Positions 27,317 to 39,163 of a stretch of 64,000 bases of DNA are shown in pieces. How positions within the stretch are numbered: the stretch's first letter is position 1; each line of letters begins with the position of its first letter. This stretch comes from Wuchereria bancrofti (lineage: Eukaryota > Nematoda > Chromadorea > Rhabditida > Onchocercidae): the NCBI GenBank assembly GCA_005281725.1, contig SSBO01000012.1:11065254-11129253 (forward strand), written 5' to 3'. The position numbers and the translations under genes were made by a program. The notes beneath the pieces are model-generated. The model was not told the origin of the DNA and did not search any database. It was given only the letters and a program-made list of their open reading frames with translations.

Positions 27317-29594
27317 TCATATATCTGATATCCATGACCTGACGATATTTTGGTATGAAGATCCTGAATATGGAAATGTTTTACCTTTTACTTGGTTGAT
27401 CACTGGAGTAAGCGACAAGAGAAAATTTTTTTGTTTAAGAGGTAGCAATTTCAACCATACTGGTAAAGGTGAAGGAGTCGTGACCGCATATAGCGAATCT
27501 GATCCAACTGGAAATGGTAATGAAGCGTTTGGTGCTGGTGCTGATATAGTATTAACCACAGCCGTATTACGAACAGTAGGCGGAGGCGACAGCAAATCGA
27601 AATTTAGCTTTCCTATTTCTGAATGGTATCCCGGTTCATGATTTGAATCGAGTGAGTAACGATCATCATTAACCAACTTGCACTGTTCAGTGAGGAATGA
27701 TGTTTCGAGATTCTGGCTTGCTGGACTGCTAAAGTCAGAGGATGACTTCTCATCGTCTCCGCTGTTGTTTGTGGCATTTTCAATGAATGCTTTTGGCCTG
27801 TTGTTTAGTAAAGTTTTCACATATGATGAGGCACTCTGGAGCTCCTGTTCGACTTCATCGATCATAATGTTCACTTTCTGCATCGCACTATCAATTTCTC
27901 TCCAAGAATCCATTCTTTCAGTGTCTGATATATTCCTGGTTCCTAAATAGCATGTAACCGTTGGAAAAGAACGTGACGTGAATGCAATAGGACGTTGAGC
28001 ACAAGGTCGAATATCACACGATGAATGATGACACATCCTTGATTCGAATTCGATTCTCGGTGTAGACGCAGCAATACCTGGAGTAGCAGCAACATGAACA
28101 AATGCGGAAGGACACAGCTTCAGATTCATTGCTAAAAGCCCTTCGTCAGCGATATATGTTGGATACGACCAACAACGTGCTATGTATTCCGCCCTTATTA
28201 ATATCCCATCAGACACCTGAAATTAAGTCAATAACTTTTGATATTTGAAATTTATCTAAGGACATGGTACAAATGTCATATTTGTTGTCATTGCTGGAAA
28301 AAAAGTTTGTGAGTGTGAAGAAGTAAAAAGCTCTAAATAAATCAAAAATAGAATAAATTATGATGATCCAATTTTTGAGCTACAAAAAGTGCCTTGCAAC
28401 GAACTAACGTTTATAAAATTGGAAATTAAAAATGAGGTCTAAAAAGTTAACTATAATAATAACCTTTGTTCTAACTACATTCATTTGTTGATCTTGCTGT
28501 ATTTTAGTTCTTCGTAAACCTTTTTGAAGTATCTGCAATAATTAATGATAACAGTAGATTAAAATGAATTTAAGAAAATGTTGGTGTGATATTTTGTTTA
28601 AAATCAAATTTTAAATTTTGTGCATAAAGATTTTGAGCTAAATAAAAATACAATAACAGAATTCGCAACCAATAATTAATTAACAGAATCAACGAACCAC
28701 TTCTTTGAGCAGATGGTTTCGCCAGCAAGTAATATTTTCAGGGCAAAATTCTCTCATGTGCGCGAATGGTGAACGAAATGTCGATAAATAATCAAAGAAA
28801 TGGTTTAATTGCGCAAAATCACTCTTATCAGCTTCCTTCATCCATCTGAAATTTGAAAAGAATTACTTGTAATATCACTAAAAAATATAATGATGCAAAA
28901 GCAAATTAGTAGTCCTTTGAAACTTATTTTGACTAAGGTTCAACAACACGAAATTCCGAGATTTGAACTAAATATATTGAATTAACAATTGATAGCAAAG
29001 AGACAACATAAGACAATGTAATGGTGGTATGATACGTGATGGCGACATTCTCTCCCAATTATTTCTTATGATCTTTTCTCTTTGATCCATTAATTTTCTT
29101 TCTTTTGTTTTCCTGGTTGAGAAATATTAAAAAACTCTTGTAGATTTCAAACTAAAATATTTGATGGATTATGCAAATGATATGCAATTCGTCATTATAA
29201 TAAGTGATGAAATGGTACCACAAGAAGGCAAAAAATATATGTAATGTCAAAGGTCGTTTAATAAAAAATGAAAATTTTAAGGATAAGATTTATATTTATG
29301 AGAACGATATGCATTTATTCTGCCGATCATACTTGACTAACAAATCATCAACATCGTTGTCTCCTGCTCCATCCAGTAAGTTATAATACTTAGTAATTGC
29401 GTTTTTCATTTGGTTCTAAAAAAAATTGTAAAAAATGGGTTACAGAACAATTTCATAATCAACAAACGTGATAAATTGTACTGAATTTATTCCATGAAAA
29501 ATGTTTAATCAGCGAAATATTCTTTCAAATTTCTAGAAATTTAAACTTCTTACGCAAGAAATGCAGCCACATCGATGTTCCATCGAGGCGGCAT
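27317..29594 (-). CDS. Unrecognised protein, about 385 residues
   Basis: Exons in transcript order: 29594-29554, 28845-28698, 28532-28464, 28216-27317. They join in phase to about 385 residues ending in TGA; the end of exon 2 could also be 28701. The first ATG gives MPPRWNIDVAAFLAWMKEA; a stop lies upstream in the same frame and no acceptor separates them, so this ATG looks like a true start. Middle exons contain HFFDYLSTFRSPFAHMREF and a basic Gln-rich helix. The long last exon has a Cys/His-bearing part (CHHSSCDIRPC), a predicted coiled segment (IDSAMQKVNIMIDEVEQEL), then a Ser/Pro-rich tail. I do not recognise the family. It lies directly downstream of another - strand unit (31657-29952) and might be the second half of the same gene. 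Confidence 0.6.
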
Positions 29595-29800
29595 CACGTG
29601 TTATAAGGCGCAATATAATGAGAATAAATTTCAAGAAACCACGAATCCAAAAAGAAATTGATTTTGACCGAGGTTTTTCACAATGATTCTTTCTCGGGAA
29701 TTTTCTGTCAAAATACTATACCACGGATATTTCGCATATTGCAGTATCTCAGAATACTAACAGCTTTAGTTTCGTTTCAAATGGTTTAAATTTATAAATA

Positions 29801-29908
29801 ATGGCACCTTCTTACTTAAACGACGAATACAGTAAAAGTAAAGAAGGCATTTATTATCATCCAAACACTACATATCCTGGAGACGGTTTCAAAGTTAAAG
29901 GACTATAA
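29801..29908 (+). CDS. Possible 35-residue small ORF
   Basis: ATG-to-TAA frame on the + strand (MAPSYLNDEY... ending FKVKGL), hydrophilic and with ordinary composition, lying in the gap between two - strand units. The same DNA on the - strand can be read as a terminal exon of the upstream unit (29902-29816). Only one reading is likely to be real, and chance is possible at this length. Confidence 0.2.
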   Translation: MAPSYLNDEYSKSKEGIYYHPNTTYPGDGFKVKGL

Positions 29909-29951
29909 AAATTTTTGAAGAATTAATTAGTGTTAGCTGTTATTTAGTTAT

Positions 29952-31657
29952 TCACGTCAGAATAAAATTTAAAGCATCAATTTTTCGACAATAATAAAGT
30001 GAATCTCTTACTTCACATTCGCCGTTTATTTCCAAGAAATTCCAGCAAAAGTGTTCTATACAAATCAATAGCACGTTAGCGTCAGATAACAAACGTGCGT
30101 AAGCTTGAATAAGAATCCACAAACGAATATAGCAATATTGCTCTTTGCCGAAACCAATAAAAGTTGCACACATATAAACAGGTGGTCGAGGTAGCTGCAA
30201 ATCAATACATATAAATGGATCTATTAATTAATTTGTGCCTCGAATTAATCCTGAACTTTACTTCGAGTATATTAAGAATTTTTTGTTAAATGTCCTACCG
30301 ATATATCAGTATTCACAAATAAAGGCATCATCTCATGTATACTGCACATTTTGACCAATATCCGATCAAGTAGAAAATTTACTGCATGTGTCTCTGCGAT
30401 TGCATCCATTTGAAGCAATGAATCGACTAATTTACCCCATGAAAACTGCATATTTTGCACGCTTCCATATTCTGTTATCGCTTTCACGCTATCCAGTTCA
30501 TTAAAAGCCATTTCAATGCGTCCTTCACAAAAAATTTGTAGAAACTTAAGCCTGAAACTTTGCAGAAACTTAAGTAGCATAACAGAATTCTCATTTTACC
30601 AAAAAACTGATTAAAAGTAAATAGAATTTCAAGTGGCCATTTTTGTAGTTGTTTTTCAGGGTAGAAAAGTTATCTAACTTTCAATAATTTTAGCTCTAAT
30701 TGTTCAGGCACTCATTATCATTTCTTCGTTGATTTAGTAAGATTATACGGTTCTCGTTCTGCCAACATTACATCATACCGTTTGTTGAATTATTAATTAT
30801 GCATAAATGGCCATTGCGCGACTGATGGCATTAAATAAATGAACGAAGAGATTGATCCGTGCTTGTATCTATTTTCACAATATAGCTGTAAGTTTCTTCA
30901 GTAAAAGTGATTTTCAGATGTGATTATCGGGAATATTGGTATAAGTTTAAGTGGTATTCATCGTAAGTTTCATTGCATTCAAATGGTAGAACTTATGTAT
31001 TTAAATAAATGAGTACTAAAATACTATGTGTGAAATGTACTGCAATGATGAACCCTGATAGTTGTTCCTCCAAGAAGCGTAGCATTGCTTGTGATTTAAG
31101 GTCACGAAACTGATCGCAATAATAGATAGCTTCAATGTGATGACCACAAGCCCACAAAAGTACGGGAGGTGTTCGTTCGTCGCATATAGTCGATACTGTC
31201 TTTGCAATGTCAACCCGTTTCAGCAGAACAGCTTTATCCAAATCTACCTCTGTAAATACTTTAAAGTATCATTTTAACATAACCATTAAAACCTCTTTAA
31301 AATGGAACTAATTTATAAAATAGCGGTGAAAACACATTTGGATGCTCCACTTGGATTGCATAAAAAAATTTGCTCTGATGGAAAGTGATAATACGATTTT
31401 ATAGAAAGTCTTCATTTCACGTAAAGTAATTATTAAAAAAGCTGAGGTTCGATACCTGATGATGATTTTGGCCATTCATAAAGCGAAGGAAGTGAGCCTG
31501 GGTTTCTTGGTGCAAGTAACGGAAAGCCAAGATAATATGCTGCAATTAGCCGAGCGAGATCAATTGATCTCTCCGAAAATGAATCGTTTCTGAAAATTTC
31601 CCACAAATTTTCGAGATGAATAGAAATTGAAGTACAATTATCTTTAGGTACCGACAT
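29952..31657 (-). CDS. Unrecognised helical protein, about 297 residues
   Basis: Exons in transcript order: 31657-31456, 31249-31054, 30551-30299, 30194-29952. The ATG (MSVPKDNCTS) lies 19 bases after a strong acceptor (TTTTTTCAG), a likely SL1 trans-splice site, and an in-frame stop lies upstream. Sequence such as PVLLWACGHHIEAIYYCDQF, LKFLQIFCEGRIEMAFNEL and CATFIGFGKEQYCYIRLWIL suggests an all-helical, armadillo/HEAT-like or similar fold without signal peptide or clear membrane span. I cannot name the family. Read-through of the fourth exon stops at 29952. Alternatively a GTAAGA donor at 30011 joins in phase to an exon at 29902-29816. The next - strand unit begins about 360 bases downstream, so the two could be one locus or an operon-like pair. 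Confidence 0.6.
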
Positions 31658-32747
31658 CAGGCCATAATGCTAATACCTGAAAAAAAAAATATTTTTTGAA
31701 TTTTTACCAGTTTTTGGCTTAAGTCATTTCAGCGAAACAACGTATAATAAATGACCTAAAATCTAAAATTTGAAAAGACAAAATGTTCACTATTTTTGTC
31801 CTGTTAGAAAAAAGGAACGCTTTAAATCTTTAAGAGATTGGAGAATATAGAAATTTGCACAAATTAAATGGAAATTTTCAAAAAATAATGAGAAGTAGGA
31901 ATGTGGACGAAAGAGGGAAATGCATTTGGACTGCAAAATTTAATTACATGCATGCGTATTGCGCAGCGGACAAGCATCTTTAGCTCATGCTATTTGCTTC
32001 CTCCCCTAGCAACGGACCCTTTCGCTTTCCGATTCTATAAATTACTTTTGTTATTGCTTTTCCAATCAGTCATATGTAATAACTAAAACTGCGAATAATT
32101 AATGTTGAACTGTTAATTGCAAACAAAAAAAGATCCAAATAAATTGAGAGGTTATACTGAGATTGATGAAATTTAAATTCAAATCAGTTTTATATTTCCT
32201 GAATAGAATTGTCATGACAGTAATAATGTAGTTTTGTTTGGATCAAAACAAAATTTTAAGCTAATGTATATTCAAATTACATGACAAAATATGCCACAAG
32301 GTGCACGTTTACTTAAAATTTTAGAAAATTTATAGTTACATGCTTCTTAAATTCATTTTTCATGAAAATTTAAATTTCTCTTCATTTTACAAAATACTTT
32401 AATCCTCCAAAAGCTCATTATTTATAATGTTTGAAATTGGTTTACATATATAATGTTAAAAGTTATATTATTATGTTTCTGACGATCATCTGACCGTTTC
32501 CTTTTATTCATTCGTTTTCAAAAGTTTATGGTAAAATCAAACATGTTGGAATTAACTGATACAAAGTTTTCATGTTAAGTGGAAGTATATAGCTTTTAGC
32601 CAAGAATTCGATTTATTTTAGAAGCCACTTATTTGTTGAAGTTTTAAAAAAGTTGCAGAAAGATTGTTGGTATCGTCGTTGCCAATTCAAATACAGCTAT
32701 ATTTTTGAACCAAAGGTATAAGCCATTATTATTATGGACACAGAATA

Positions 32748-33025
32748 GATCAGTTACTTGGATGACCTTTCAAGATGATATTATTTAGCTAATATAAGTG
32801 TGTAATTGGTCACAGTTGGAGAGAAGATGGAAGGATAGAAGAAGAGGATCAACTATAAATATGATGAAAAGGATCAGTTTACAATGAAAGCAACAACCGG
32901 TAGCATGATCTCCTCTTGCCTCAGTCAAGAAAAAACTTGGTGATCATTGTTGAACGGTACTTAGTCCTTATCTACGAATAAAACATATACCGAAAACAAC
33001 TGAAAGGTCATCCAAGTAACTGATC
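32748..33025. mobile_element. MITE-like element with 25-bp perfect terminal inverted repeats
   Basis: GATCAGTTACTTGGATGACC and five following bases (32748-32772) are repeated as a perfect inverse copy at 33001-33025, enclosing about 228 bases with no open frame. This is the form of a small non-autonomous DNA transposon. No clear target-site duplication was seen, and other copies are unknown. Confidence 0.5.
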
Positions 33026-33509
33026 TCGATCAGTTCAGCTGAGAGGAGGTACAAGACAGATGAGACTGGTAAAACTAGAATGAATACTCATATAGTCGTT
33101 TTCGATGAATTCTACTGAGCAAATTGAAAGGGACTAGTTTTCAATACAAATGCTCTCCAGTACTATCTTGAAGTACTTTTGAAGTACCGTCAACTCATTA
33201 TTAATCTTGATATCTGCATCAGTGCTCCTATATCGGATACAATCCAATTAGGAATGGTATCTTCAATGACAAGATGGTGATCACTACCAGATACCGTAAT
33301 GTGTAAATAATTCAATTTTATATTTGTTTGATTTGTTCGCAATTTTTTATGCTGTACTGTAAGCTTCGCACACATCTTCAGTTTGATTTCAAAATGATGG
33401 CTGCATTAACAAAAAAAAAACGTTCTCAACTCAAACAGCTCAACAGAAGCATCTGAATTACCACTGATTTAGATAATAAATCTGGGATATAATTCAATTT
33501 TTTTTTTTT

Positions 33510-34429
33510 GTGATAGCTGGATTCTTAGATCTCTAAAATAGATTCTTTTTTTGCAATACCTTTCCAGAAAAGATTTTTGGATTGATTTCAAATGTAGTAA
33601 AAGTAATGAATACTTTCAGATTTCGTTCAATGAATTCTGACCAGAAAAGATCTTAAGCTGCTGATGAATTTTATATCTTATAGATCTTATGCTTCAACAA
33701 AGAAATTTAGCATATTTCTGTCTTTGTTTTCAAACTACATAATAAATTTGACATGTTTGTAAAGTTCTGTCAAAACAAATACTTTAAATTGAATGCAGAA
33801 TATTTAAAGCCTGGATCTCTGCAAAAAAATAATTGAATACTTTTATGAGTAGTGCAAGCATAAAAAATATTAAAATTATGATAAGAATTGATATACCATA
33901 TCGTGGGATTTCCTGAAATAGATGAAAAGGAAGAATTAAATAATAGTGAATGCAAAGTTATCAAATTAAAAATTGATAAAAGCATGAGATTAGCAGAGTG
34001 ATACTGTAGTGTGCTGATAACAAAGTGATACGTCTATTTAATTATCAATCGATAACAATATGACAATGCAGTAATAGCGATAATTTTAGTGAATTGATGG
34101 TGATCGTAAAGTAAAATGTCTTACTTTGAAGTAAAAGGAAATTTAAACAGAATTTGAGCTTGAGTAAAAAAGCAACAGGCATTATAAAAGTGTGCTTGTG
34201 TATACCAGTCTGTCCCTTTAAATGTTTGCTCTGCTTCTGTACGTCATATATATTTGTGTGTGTATGTGTGTGTACGGTATTATCGATGGTGCAATTAAAC
34301 TTTCATCAACTCCGCCTTGGTGTGTCGATATTTGGAGCTTAATTTGATCCCGCCCTTATAGTAATGATTCCTCGATATAACAACCGGTTATAATCAGTGA
34401 TAGCTGGATTCTTAGATCTCTAAAATAGA
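33510..34429. repeat. 33-bp direct repeat, copies 887 bp apart
   Basis: The sequence starting GTGATAGCTGGATTC occurs at 33510-33542 and 34397-34429 with no mismatch. The DNA between has no supported gene. It may be a segmental copy or the ends of a degraded element. Confidence 0.7.
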
Positions 34430-35086
34430 CGACTACTCAAACTGATTACTTACTATTACTAACTAATTAATATATAATATTTCTGCAAGCAAAAAAAAAA
34501 CTTGCAAATACTGACTAAAATTTAACAATTTCCAATCTCTAAACAAATCGTTCGATGGCCTTCTTTATTCATAATTTATTACGACCAACTGAAATTATCG
34601 AACAGTCATCATCAGTCAGGTTTGTTTTTATGTTCCTTCTTTTTTTTTTTGGAATTTTTTTGAGCGAAATAAAGTGGCTTCATATTAATAAATTAGAGTT
34701 CCTTAAAAACCCCAGGTCTTAACCAGGTTCCATTTTATGAATAGCTATGACATTCATAAATGTTCATTTAAAAAACAAAAATTACCGCACTGCTATTCTT
34801 TAATAGAATAATTAGAACTATAACTGAACTTTTTAATTTTACTAAACCGAAGATTGAAACTTGCAAGGAAAGAATTTCAAGGAATGAAGTAAAGTAAGAG
34901 ACAAATACTCTCAAAGCATTATTGATTAATTAAAGTATAAGCTGTTTTATACTATAATTTCCCGACTTTCCGAAATAGTAACATGCAAGTATTTACAAAG
35001 GAATCGGTGAATAACGTGGTTTCATATTTCATCAAGTGTTCCATATTTCATGAAGCTACTGAAAATTTCTTCATCTTATCGACATC

Positions 35087-37307
35087 ATGAAGATAAATTA
35101 TGATTGTAATTTCCGTTTTAAAAACCACATATTACCTAAAACTCTTGATAATCGAATTGTTTCTATACTACGTACTTTTGATTTGGGGTAAGCTCAAAAA
35201 AAATTTTTTTAATCCAGATTAAATTACAAATTCTCAGCAATTTAAACTCAAGCTGTAAAAATGTGGAAATTTGATAAACTGATTTTTATTCCTTATTCGA
35301 AAATGGACAGCTGATCATTTGAGCATCACTTCATTTCTAACTTTGTTATCTGAGCTTTCCAGTCTTAGAAAGTTAAATTGCTTCTTATAAAACACTGTTT
35401 CTAGAAAGACCCTGAGTGAAACAGCATTTTGTGATGAGACACTTGTATCGTGCAAAAGCATACAGGTTGCAACATGTCCGATTAATTTCACGAGCTCCTT
35501 CAGTTTTCCGGAGTGGTACCAAGCAGTTAACTATGTCAACATGACTTCTCAACATCTTGGACACCAGATTAGTCATACGAACAGCGAACATTATCCGGTT
35601 ATCATTGGTGCGTCTTAAAAAAATTTTCCTCTATCCTCATCAAATTTTTTAAAGCAGTAAAATTGAGTTATAGATTTGAAAGTGAACAGCGAATTTTTAG
35701 AAGGACTTTTTCCCTGAAAAATTTTTGAAAGTTATCAATAAAGAAAAAACTGCTTGACTATTACTGGTAATTTATCATATCATCATGGTATACTTTGCAA
35801 ACAAAGTAAATGTTTTAAAGGCTTCTTTATACATTTTGCCCCTCTTAAATCAGTATCGATATATTACTACATCAGTTATTTCGAGTTAATGTAAGACTGA
35901 ATGCATTTTACTTCAGTAACCTTATTTAAAAATCGGTTCGAAAATCTGATGATGCATACACATGTGTAAATGGCAATTAATCGGCTGCATTATTATTTGG
36001 ATGTAGAAGTAAAGATGATTTGTTGTCTTTGAGCGGAGCGTTTAATCGAGTGGATTAAGTTTTTGTGGTAAATTCTCGTGAGAAAATTCGGAAGAACTAT
36101 AGTCATTTATTCGATTATACTAGTTTCATTCCGTAGAACTACTGATACTTCGAAATTCTATGCTTTCCTCTACGCTTTCCTTTCTCCAAATCTCATTTTC
36201 GCTCTTTATTCTTATTAGTAGTGGCTTTACAATGTTTGTTTAATATAGATGCGGGAAGCTTTTGATGCAGATGACATTCTGATTTGTTTTATCCTGATTC
36301 TAATTTGCTCTGTCCTTATCCTTTTTCCACACTTAAACAATTAGACCGGAAAAATTATACAGAATGAAAGGAAACTGAGGATAGAGGGAGCGAAGAATTT
36401 GAAGACGACAATAATACTTCATTAGTAAACAGATTTAATTAGTTAGCTAGTAAAGAGTTATTTATAAACGATATTATATGATTCGTACAAACACTTCGCA
36501 ACACCGTATTCAAATATTTATGCGAATTAATATAATGAAATCTTCTGCAACTCGAAGAACAACAGGATGAGAGCATAATGGATATTGACAAAGGTCAAGA
36601 AAATCAGTATTGCATTTGTTTGTTTCCAAACTTCTTGTTAAAGTAGTTGTCAGCTGATTCTTAGAATTCACTATTTTCAGAATGGGGTCCACAACTACCG
36701 TGGTTGCAGCCTTACATGCAGAAATCACAACTTAAGCGAAAAGGTGGTCAAATCCGATTTACAAATGAACAAACAGATGCACTTGAACAAAAATTTGGCA
36801 ACCATAAGTACTTGTCATCACAAGAGCGAAAGAAATTAGCAAGAAGTTTGCAGCTTTCTGAAAGACAGGTCCCTTTTTCATAAAATTTTTTAAGATCTTT
36901 CAATATTCCCAAAGCCAAGCAATAAATCTGTAGTAGACAGTGAATAGGAAGGACAGTATTCATATCGATACCATTAATAGATGCCAACGAGAACAAAAAA
37001 TCAATATAAGATCAAGCGGTGGAAAATAATGGTCTTCTATTACCTTTTCCACACTGTCAGTTTTACTCATTTTTTACACATAAAAACATTTTGATTTATA
37101 AAAACAAAAAAGCAGAATTTTGGTTTCGAATCACAACTGTTAAAATGATTTCAGGTTAAAACATGGTTTCAGAATCGACGGGCTAAATGGCGCAGAATCC
37201 GTAAGGATGAAGAAGAAGAAATTCGTCTTGACATAATTCACCCAGTACCACAGCTTGTCCCTTATGCTCATCAACAGCACCACTCGTTCTTCAAAACTCA
37301 CATGTGA
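35087..37307 (+). CDS. pha-2: HHEX/PHA-2 type homeodomain transcription factor
   Basis: Exons 35087-35187, 35405-35607, 36681-36868, 37155-37307 join in phase to 214 residues. The homeodomain (about residues 119-178) is split by an intron after QLSERQ and has the HHEX/PHA-2 features: KRKGGQIRFTNEQTDALEQK, YLSSQERKKLARSLQLSERQ, then VKTWFQNRRAKWRR, with the DNA-contacting W48, F49, N51 and R53. The N-terminus MKINYDCNFRFKNHIL carries an F-x-F-x-x-x-I-L segment resembling the eh1-like repression motif near the start of HHEX proteins; this is tentative. The tail after the homeodomain is short, acidic then His/Gln-rich. In C. elegans PHA-2 is needed for pharynx isthmus development; a similar role here is inference. 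Confidence 0.9.
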
Positions 37308-39113
37308 TGTTGAAGGTCCCTTTAGGTCACTGTATTCCTAGTTTTCATTCTTAAGATGAGACACTTCCACTACATTACTGCAAAAGTCAAATACTGTAAT
37401 TTCGTTTTAGCAGGTACTACACTACCGACCAATATCTCACAGTAATTTCCAGCAGTCATCAGATTAATGTTAGCCTTACTGTTGGTGCAGCAAATTTAAA
37501 TATTACTACCGTGAAGCTTGCAAATATTTTTGTAACTGCTAAGAATTTTTGTGAACACTGGTTAGGGACATCTACCTTTGTCTTTTAACTTTAAATCTTG
37601 AATTGACTGTATTATTCTCACATGTCACGAAAAACGTCAGTGTTCGCACTGTTACACCTATTTTTTTTTTATTTTTATGATTTGAGCGCCCATTTCATTT
37701 CACTGTAGTGACCGGTACTTCACATATGTTTGTAGGTAATGGTAATTTGCATATAATCGTATTCATCTCGAGTTACAACTATATAACTGCTTGAAGCAAA
37801 AATAAGTTGGTTAATTACTTCTTAGGAAAAAAAATCACTTTCAAAAGACCAACTGGAATCAGTTCCTGAAGTGATTGCGGTTGGCTACTATAATTTGGAA
37901 GTAACTTTTATAAGGAATTTCGAATAAAAAGTGGTAATATGTTAGCATGACTTTGACCCTATTGTTTAAAGCATGTTCAAGTGATTCAAGCGATCAAAAC
38001 AAAATGAAAGGACTAATTGCTGTTAATGCAAGCATACATTATTCCCGTAGATTCAGGTGGTTTATTTCTACCTGCTTTCAATTTAACTGTTTTCAATTTT
38101 TAACTGCTTTCAATTTAAGTTGTCTCTAATAAAATTAAAAAACACTGGTTTTTTTCAAATTTTCGAATTAAGTTTTCGTTTTTTTTCGTAGGAACCTTCA
38201 AATATTATTTTTTAAACGGATCATATTGTATCCAAACATTTATTTAACACAGGTTTTTTGGCTTAACATTTAACTCAGTCGTCCAGGTGTTTTTCTTTGA
38301 AGTCTTTTTTAATTTTTCACTTTCTCACAGTTCTCAATAATCCGATGTGATTATTCCAGATAAATATCTAAAAACAAAAATGCTTAAACTACCAAACTTC
38401 GAAAAAAAATTTGAAACAGCTAAAATTTATCTTTACAGTTTATTTTTTGCTCGCATGAAAAATAAATCATAGAAATTAATCACACGCAAATAAAAGTTCA
38501 GACAAATGTTAATAACAAATCATTAATATCACCTATGGATTGTATAAATATTTTCGGCCAGCAAAATCCTATTAGAGTCATTTATAAGTCACATTGATTA
38601 TTTCGATTTATTTTAATTATTTGTTTTATTAACGACTATTTTTGCATATTTTCCATTCGTTTAATTCTAATTGAAAATTTGTCCTTTTAGTCGATTATAC
38701 TGTAGCATCACAACATACTTGAAAATATGCTTACTTGACTTTATTTTCATAACAATATCCATTTTCTTCTTGCTTAATGACTACTTGGAATTGTTTGATT
38801 GTTGAAATTATGATACCAAAGAAAAATATGTTAATGCAAATTGAAATGGTGCCTGACGACAACAACATTAACTGAAATATAAAAAAAATATTGAACTGCC
38901 TGGTATATGCATGTATGTGAGTGTATATGTGCACATAGTGCAAGTGGCTACGCAGAATGCGTCAGAGGAACGACTGTCACCGGAAGGAGTGACAGAGCTG
39001 AGCGGCTGCATTATGGGTGTTATCCTAATGTCCATGTCATCTAAGTCTTATCCGTCAAGTCAACTTACGAGATTTTCCCCTGTTCAAAATACCTATTTTG
39101 CATATCTTTTTAG
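37308..39113. other. Spacer downstream of pha-2
   Basis: It holds the presumed pha-2 3' UTR and AT-rich DNA. The part at 38940-39110 is clearly less AT-rich and gives partly open frames, but no consistent exon could be built. A good acceptor (ATCTTTTTAG) ends at 39113. Confidence 0.4.
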
Positions 39114-39163
39114 TGTGAGAATGAAGGATTGAAAAGACTCAGAAAGAACGGCTACAAAGCAAT

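Larger units (their letters stand above)
31677..35086. other. Intergenic region between divergent genes
   Basis: AT-rich DNA separating the 5' ends of the - strand unit and the + strand homeobox gene, so probably both promoters. No supported exon was found. It contains a long inverted repeat (32748-33025) and a 33-bp direct repeat (33510 and 34397), listed separately. Confidence 0.5.
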
